From CALBTQ01 sp036725605 (GTDB lineage Bacteria; Lernaellota; Lernaellaia; Lernaellales; Lernaellaceae): a DNA stretch of 64,000 nt. Below, in pieces: positions 61,959-64,000 of this stretch. Every line of letters begins with the position of its first letter. Within the stretch, counting starts at the first letter, position 1. Below the pieces are notes generated by a model, which saw only the letters and a list, made by a program, of their open reading frames with translations, did not search any database and was not told where the DNA came from. The stretch spans positions 39,976 through 103,975 of the forward strand of contig DAIMDW010000024.1 in NCBI GenBank assembly GCA_036725605.1. Reading direction: 5' to 3'. The position numbers and the translations under genes were made by a program.

Positions 61959-63329
61959 ATGCGTTCGAACCTGAGCCGTAACTTTACGTTTATCCTTTTT
62001 CAGGACCTGGCCCTGCTGGGTGCGATCGCGCTCGCCTGCTATTTACGCTATCTCTACGACATTTACGATCTGTTCACCTACCGCACGCTCGGCGGCGTAC
62101 TGGTCATGTACGGGGTGATCAAAATCGCCTACCACTACTTCGACCTGTACGAAGTGTCGCTGCACATTTCCTTCCGCGAGTTCATCAAGAACCTGCTCAA
62201 GGCCTTTGTGACCAGCGTGTTTATCCTCACGGCGATCTACTACATCTACAAACCGGCGATGATCGGCCAGGGCATTCTCGCCCTCTCGGTGATTTTCTGC
62301 ATAACGATCACCGTGCTGTATCGCCTGTTGTGGGGCGAGATCAGCGAGGAATCCAGCTTCATGCAGCGCGCGCTGGTGCTGGGCACCGGCAAGCTGGCCA
62401 CCACCGTGCTGGAGGACGTGATCCGCTACGGCGACAGCGGCTACCGCATCGTGGGCGTGGTGGCGGAAAACCGGGTGGAGAAAAACGAGGTGCTCGGCTT
62501 TCGCGTTCTGGGCGCGGCCGACTCCCTGCCCACGCTGTGCGCGGAGCATCGCGCACATTTGGTGATCGTCGCGCTCGACGAACAGCGCGGCTTTCTGCCC
62601 ACGCGCGAGCTGATGGAAGTCAAACTGACCGGCGTGCGCATCATCGACAACGTCACCTTCCACGAGCGTTTCGCCGGCAAGATCGTGCTCGAATCGCTGC
62701 GCCCGAGCTGGTTCGTGTTCACCGACGGCTTCAAGGTCGGCCGGCTGCGGTTGTTCTCCAAACGCGCCTTCGACCTGATCACCGCGATGACGGGATTGAT
62801 CGTCGCCGCGCCGCTGTGGGTGCCCACGGCGATCCTGGTCAAGCTGACGAGCCGGGGGCCGGTCCTGTACAAGCAGGAGCGCGTGGGACTGGGCGGCGAG
62901 ACGTTCCAGTTGCTCAAGTTCCGCTCGATGCGGGTGGACGCGGAGGACGCCACCGGGCCGGTGTGGGCGCGCGAGAACGACGATCGCGTCACGCCGATCG
63001 GCCATTATATCCGCCGCTTCCGTATCGACGAGATCCCGCAGATGTTCAACGTGCTCAACGGCGAGATGAGCTTCGTCGGCCCGCGCCCCGAGCGGCCGTT
63101 CTTCGTCAAACGGCTGACCGAGCAACTTCACTATTACAGCCAACGACACGTGGTGAAGCCGGGCATCACCGGCTGGGCGCAGGTCCGCTACCCCTACGGC
63201 GCGACGGTCGAGGACGCTAAGGAAAAGCTCCAGCTCGATCTGTATTACATCAAACACACCAATCTGGCGTTCGACATCAAGATCCTGCTGGAGACGACCA
63301 AAATCATCTTCCGGAAAATGGCCCGCTGA
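61959..63329 (+). CDS. Undecaprenyl-phosphate sugar phosphotransferase (polyprenyl glycosylphosphotransferase)
   Basis: Starts exopolysaccharide or O-antigen units by moving a sugar-1-phosphate from a UDP-sugar to undecaprenyl phosphate. It has four N-terminal membrane helices, a CoA-binding-like Rossmann domain (ALVLGTGKLATTVLEDVIR), a fifth membrane helix (AFDLITAMTGLIVAAPLWVPTAILV) and the cytoplasmic catalytic domain: KLTSRGPVLYKQERVGLGGETFQLLKFRSM, RRFRIDEIPQMFNVLNGEMSFVGPRPERP and VKPGITGWAQVRYPYGA. ATG 61959 follows GAGGAAG closely; GTG 61923 is an alternative. It may act with the dTDP-sugar and GT genes elsewhere in the window. Confidence 0.92.
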   Translation: MRSNLSRNFTFILFQDLALLGAIALACYLRYLYDIYDLFTYRTLGGVLVMYGVIKIAYHYFDLYEVSLHISFREFIKNLLKAFVTSVFILTAIYYIYKPAMIGQGILALSVIFCITITVLYRLLWGEISEESSFMQRALVLGTGKLATTVLEDVIRYGDSGYRIVGVVAENRVEKNEVLGFRVLGAADSLPTLCAEHRAHLVIVALDEQRGFLPTRELMEVKLTGVRIIDNVTFHERFAGKIVLESLRPSWFVFTDGFKVGRLRLFSKRAFDLITAMTGLIVAAPLWVPTAILVKLTSRGPVLYKQERVGLGGETFQLLKFRSMRVDAEDATGPVWARENDDRVTPIGHYIRRFRIDEIPQMFNVLNGEMSFVGPRPERPFFVKRLTEQLHYYSQRHVVKPGITGWAQVRYPYGATVEDAKEKLQLDLYYIKHTNLAFDIKILLETTKIIFRKMAR

Positions 63330-63341
63330 GGGCGAACGAAC

Positions 63342-63677
63342 TTAGATTTCGCCGCACTCGCCGACGCACAAGCCCCAGGTCACGCAACTGTCGTCCAGGT
63401 CGCACTGGGCCATGCAGTCCAGGTTCTCGTCCGAGCCCAGGTCCTCATTGCACATGCTGATGCATTCGTCCACCGATCCGAAGTATTCGTCCATCAGCGA
63501 GCCGAGGCATTCGGACATCTTGTTGCACATGCCGGAGCAGGTCGAGCCGCCGGTGGCGTCGTCATCGTCATCGTCGTCATCGTCATCGTCATCATCGTCG
63601 TCGCCGCAAGCCACCATGGGAACCACGGCCAGCGTCGCCATCACGAGCAGCAGCAAAAACCATTTCGACAAACGCAT
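63342..63677 (-). CDS. Small Asp-rich, cysteine-rich lipoprotein
   Basis: A 111-residue lipoprotein. The signal ends in PMVACGDDDD, followed by an uninterrupted run of about 15 Asp, then a short module with eight or more cysteines (CSGMCNKMSECLGSLMDEYFGSVDECISMCNEDL, CMAQCDLDDSC) in CxxxC-type helical pairs like those in the lipoprotein at 57908. AAGGGGGAG stands before ATG 63677. It is divergent from the next gene. The function is unknown. Confidence 0.75.
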   Translation of the reverse strand: MRLSKWFLLLLVMATLAVVPMVACGDDDDDDDDDDDDDDDATGGSTCSGMCNKMSECLGSLMDEYFGSVDECISMCNEDLGSDENLDCMAQCDLDDSCVTWGLCVGECGEI

Positions 63678-63810
63678 GGAACTCCCCCTTGTTTTGTTGA
63701 TGCCGGAATTTTCCCCCACAATTCTTTCGAATGCAACGCGGGAACGGCGTACCCAAGCCCGCAACAATCTGTTAAGATACGCCCCGGACAACGAGGAGGC
63801 TTTTTCAAAA

Positions 63811-64000
63811 TGCATAAGCGCTTTTGGCTCGGTTTGATTTTGCTGTTGGCGATGACGCTGGCGCTGGCGGCGTGCGGCGACGATGACGACGACAACGATG
63901 ATTCGTCCGACGACGACGACACCGACGACGACGACGATACCGGCGACGACGACGACACCGGCGACGACGATACGACCGACGACGATACCGGCGACGACGA
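63811..64000 (+). CDS. Asp-rich lipoprotein, truncated by the window end
   Basis: The first 63 codons of a lipoprotein gene. The signal peptide ends ALAACGDDDD, then Asp/Thr/Gly repeats (DDTGDDD) continue to the window edge. A GAGGAGG site lies ten bases before the ATG. The linker is close to that of the 1053-residue protein. The globular part lies outside, so nothing more can be said about function. Confidence 0.85.

Overview
The window is 64 kb of GC-rich, gene-dense chromosome from a Gram-negative (diderm) bacterium. Diderm features include many lipobox lipoproteins, an RseC-like membrane protein, an MlaF-type ABC ATPase and an undecaprenyl-phosphate sugar transferase. The gene content resembles the former Deltaproteobacteria/Myxococcota and neighbouring uncultured phyla: hybrid sensor kinases, radical-SAM/B12 proteins, an alkyl-DHAP-synthase-like oxidase and lipoproteins with long poly-aspartate linkers. 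I cannot place it more precisely from sequence alone.

The left half looks close to the replication origin. dnaA (6498) and dnaN (8073) are adjacent. A pair of inverted perfect DnaA boxes lies upstream of dnaA, and near-match boxes lie between the two genes. mnmG (22633) is preceded by a perfect parS palindrome and a second near-perfect parS, and is followed by a ParA/MinD-family ATPase. The usual recF-gyrB and mnmE-rsmG neighbours are absent; lipoprotein genes, mgtE, recO and two glycosyltransferases occupy the space. Left of dnaA are a GT2 glycosyltransferase/RseC pair, an orphan zinc-finger-like peptide and a STAND-type ATPase with tetratricopeptide repeats flanked by 71-bp direct repeats.

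The middle (26-42 kb) is signalling and radical chemistry. It holds a ferritin-like protein fused to a degenerate GGDEF domain, three B12-binding-type radical SAM proteins in a row, a very large membrane hybrid kinase, and a kinase / membrane protein / kinase / receiver operon that runs into a dTDP-glucose 4,6-dehydratase gene.

The right part (42-64 kb) holds secreted lipoproteins; lysine/peptidoglycan precursor genes (dapA-dapB with an FAH-family hydrolase); an operon of two FAD-linked oxidases, a CCG iron-sulfur protein and an MlaF-like ATPase; a Fur-family regulator with fdhD and mobB; a 1053-residue lipoprotein; and a sugar transferase. Eight lipoproteins share an ACG(D/G)D start of the mature chain followed by Asp-rich tracts. 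This suggests one sorting or tethering system for exported proteins. The 1053-residue member has Ig-like repeats and a C-terminal half that resembles the two-domain BPI/LBP (TULIP) lipid-binding fold, and is the most unusual gene here.

Intergenic DNA carries several families of dispersed hairpin-forming repeats (2.4, 4.8-5.2, 14.5-14.9, 19.6-20.0, 46.0 and 57.4-57.9 kb), including a perfect 103-bp tandem duplication. I found no tRNA, rRNA, CRISPR array, transposase or phage gene.
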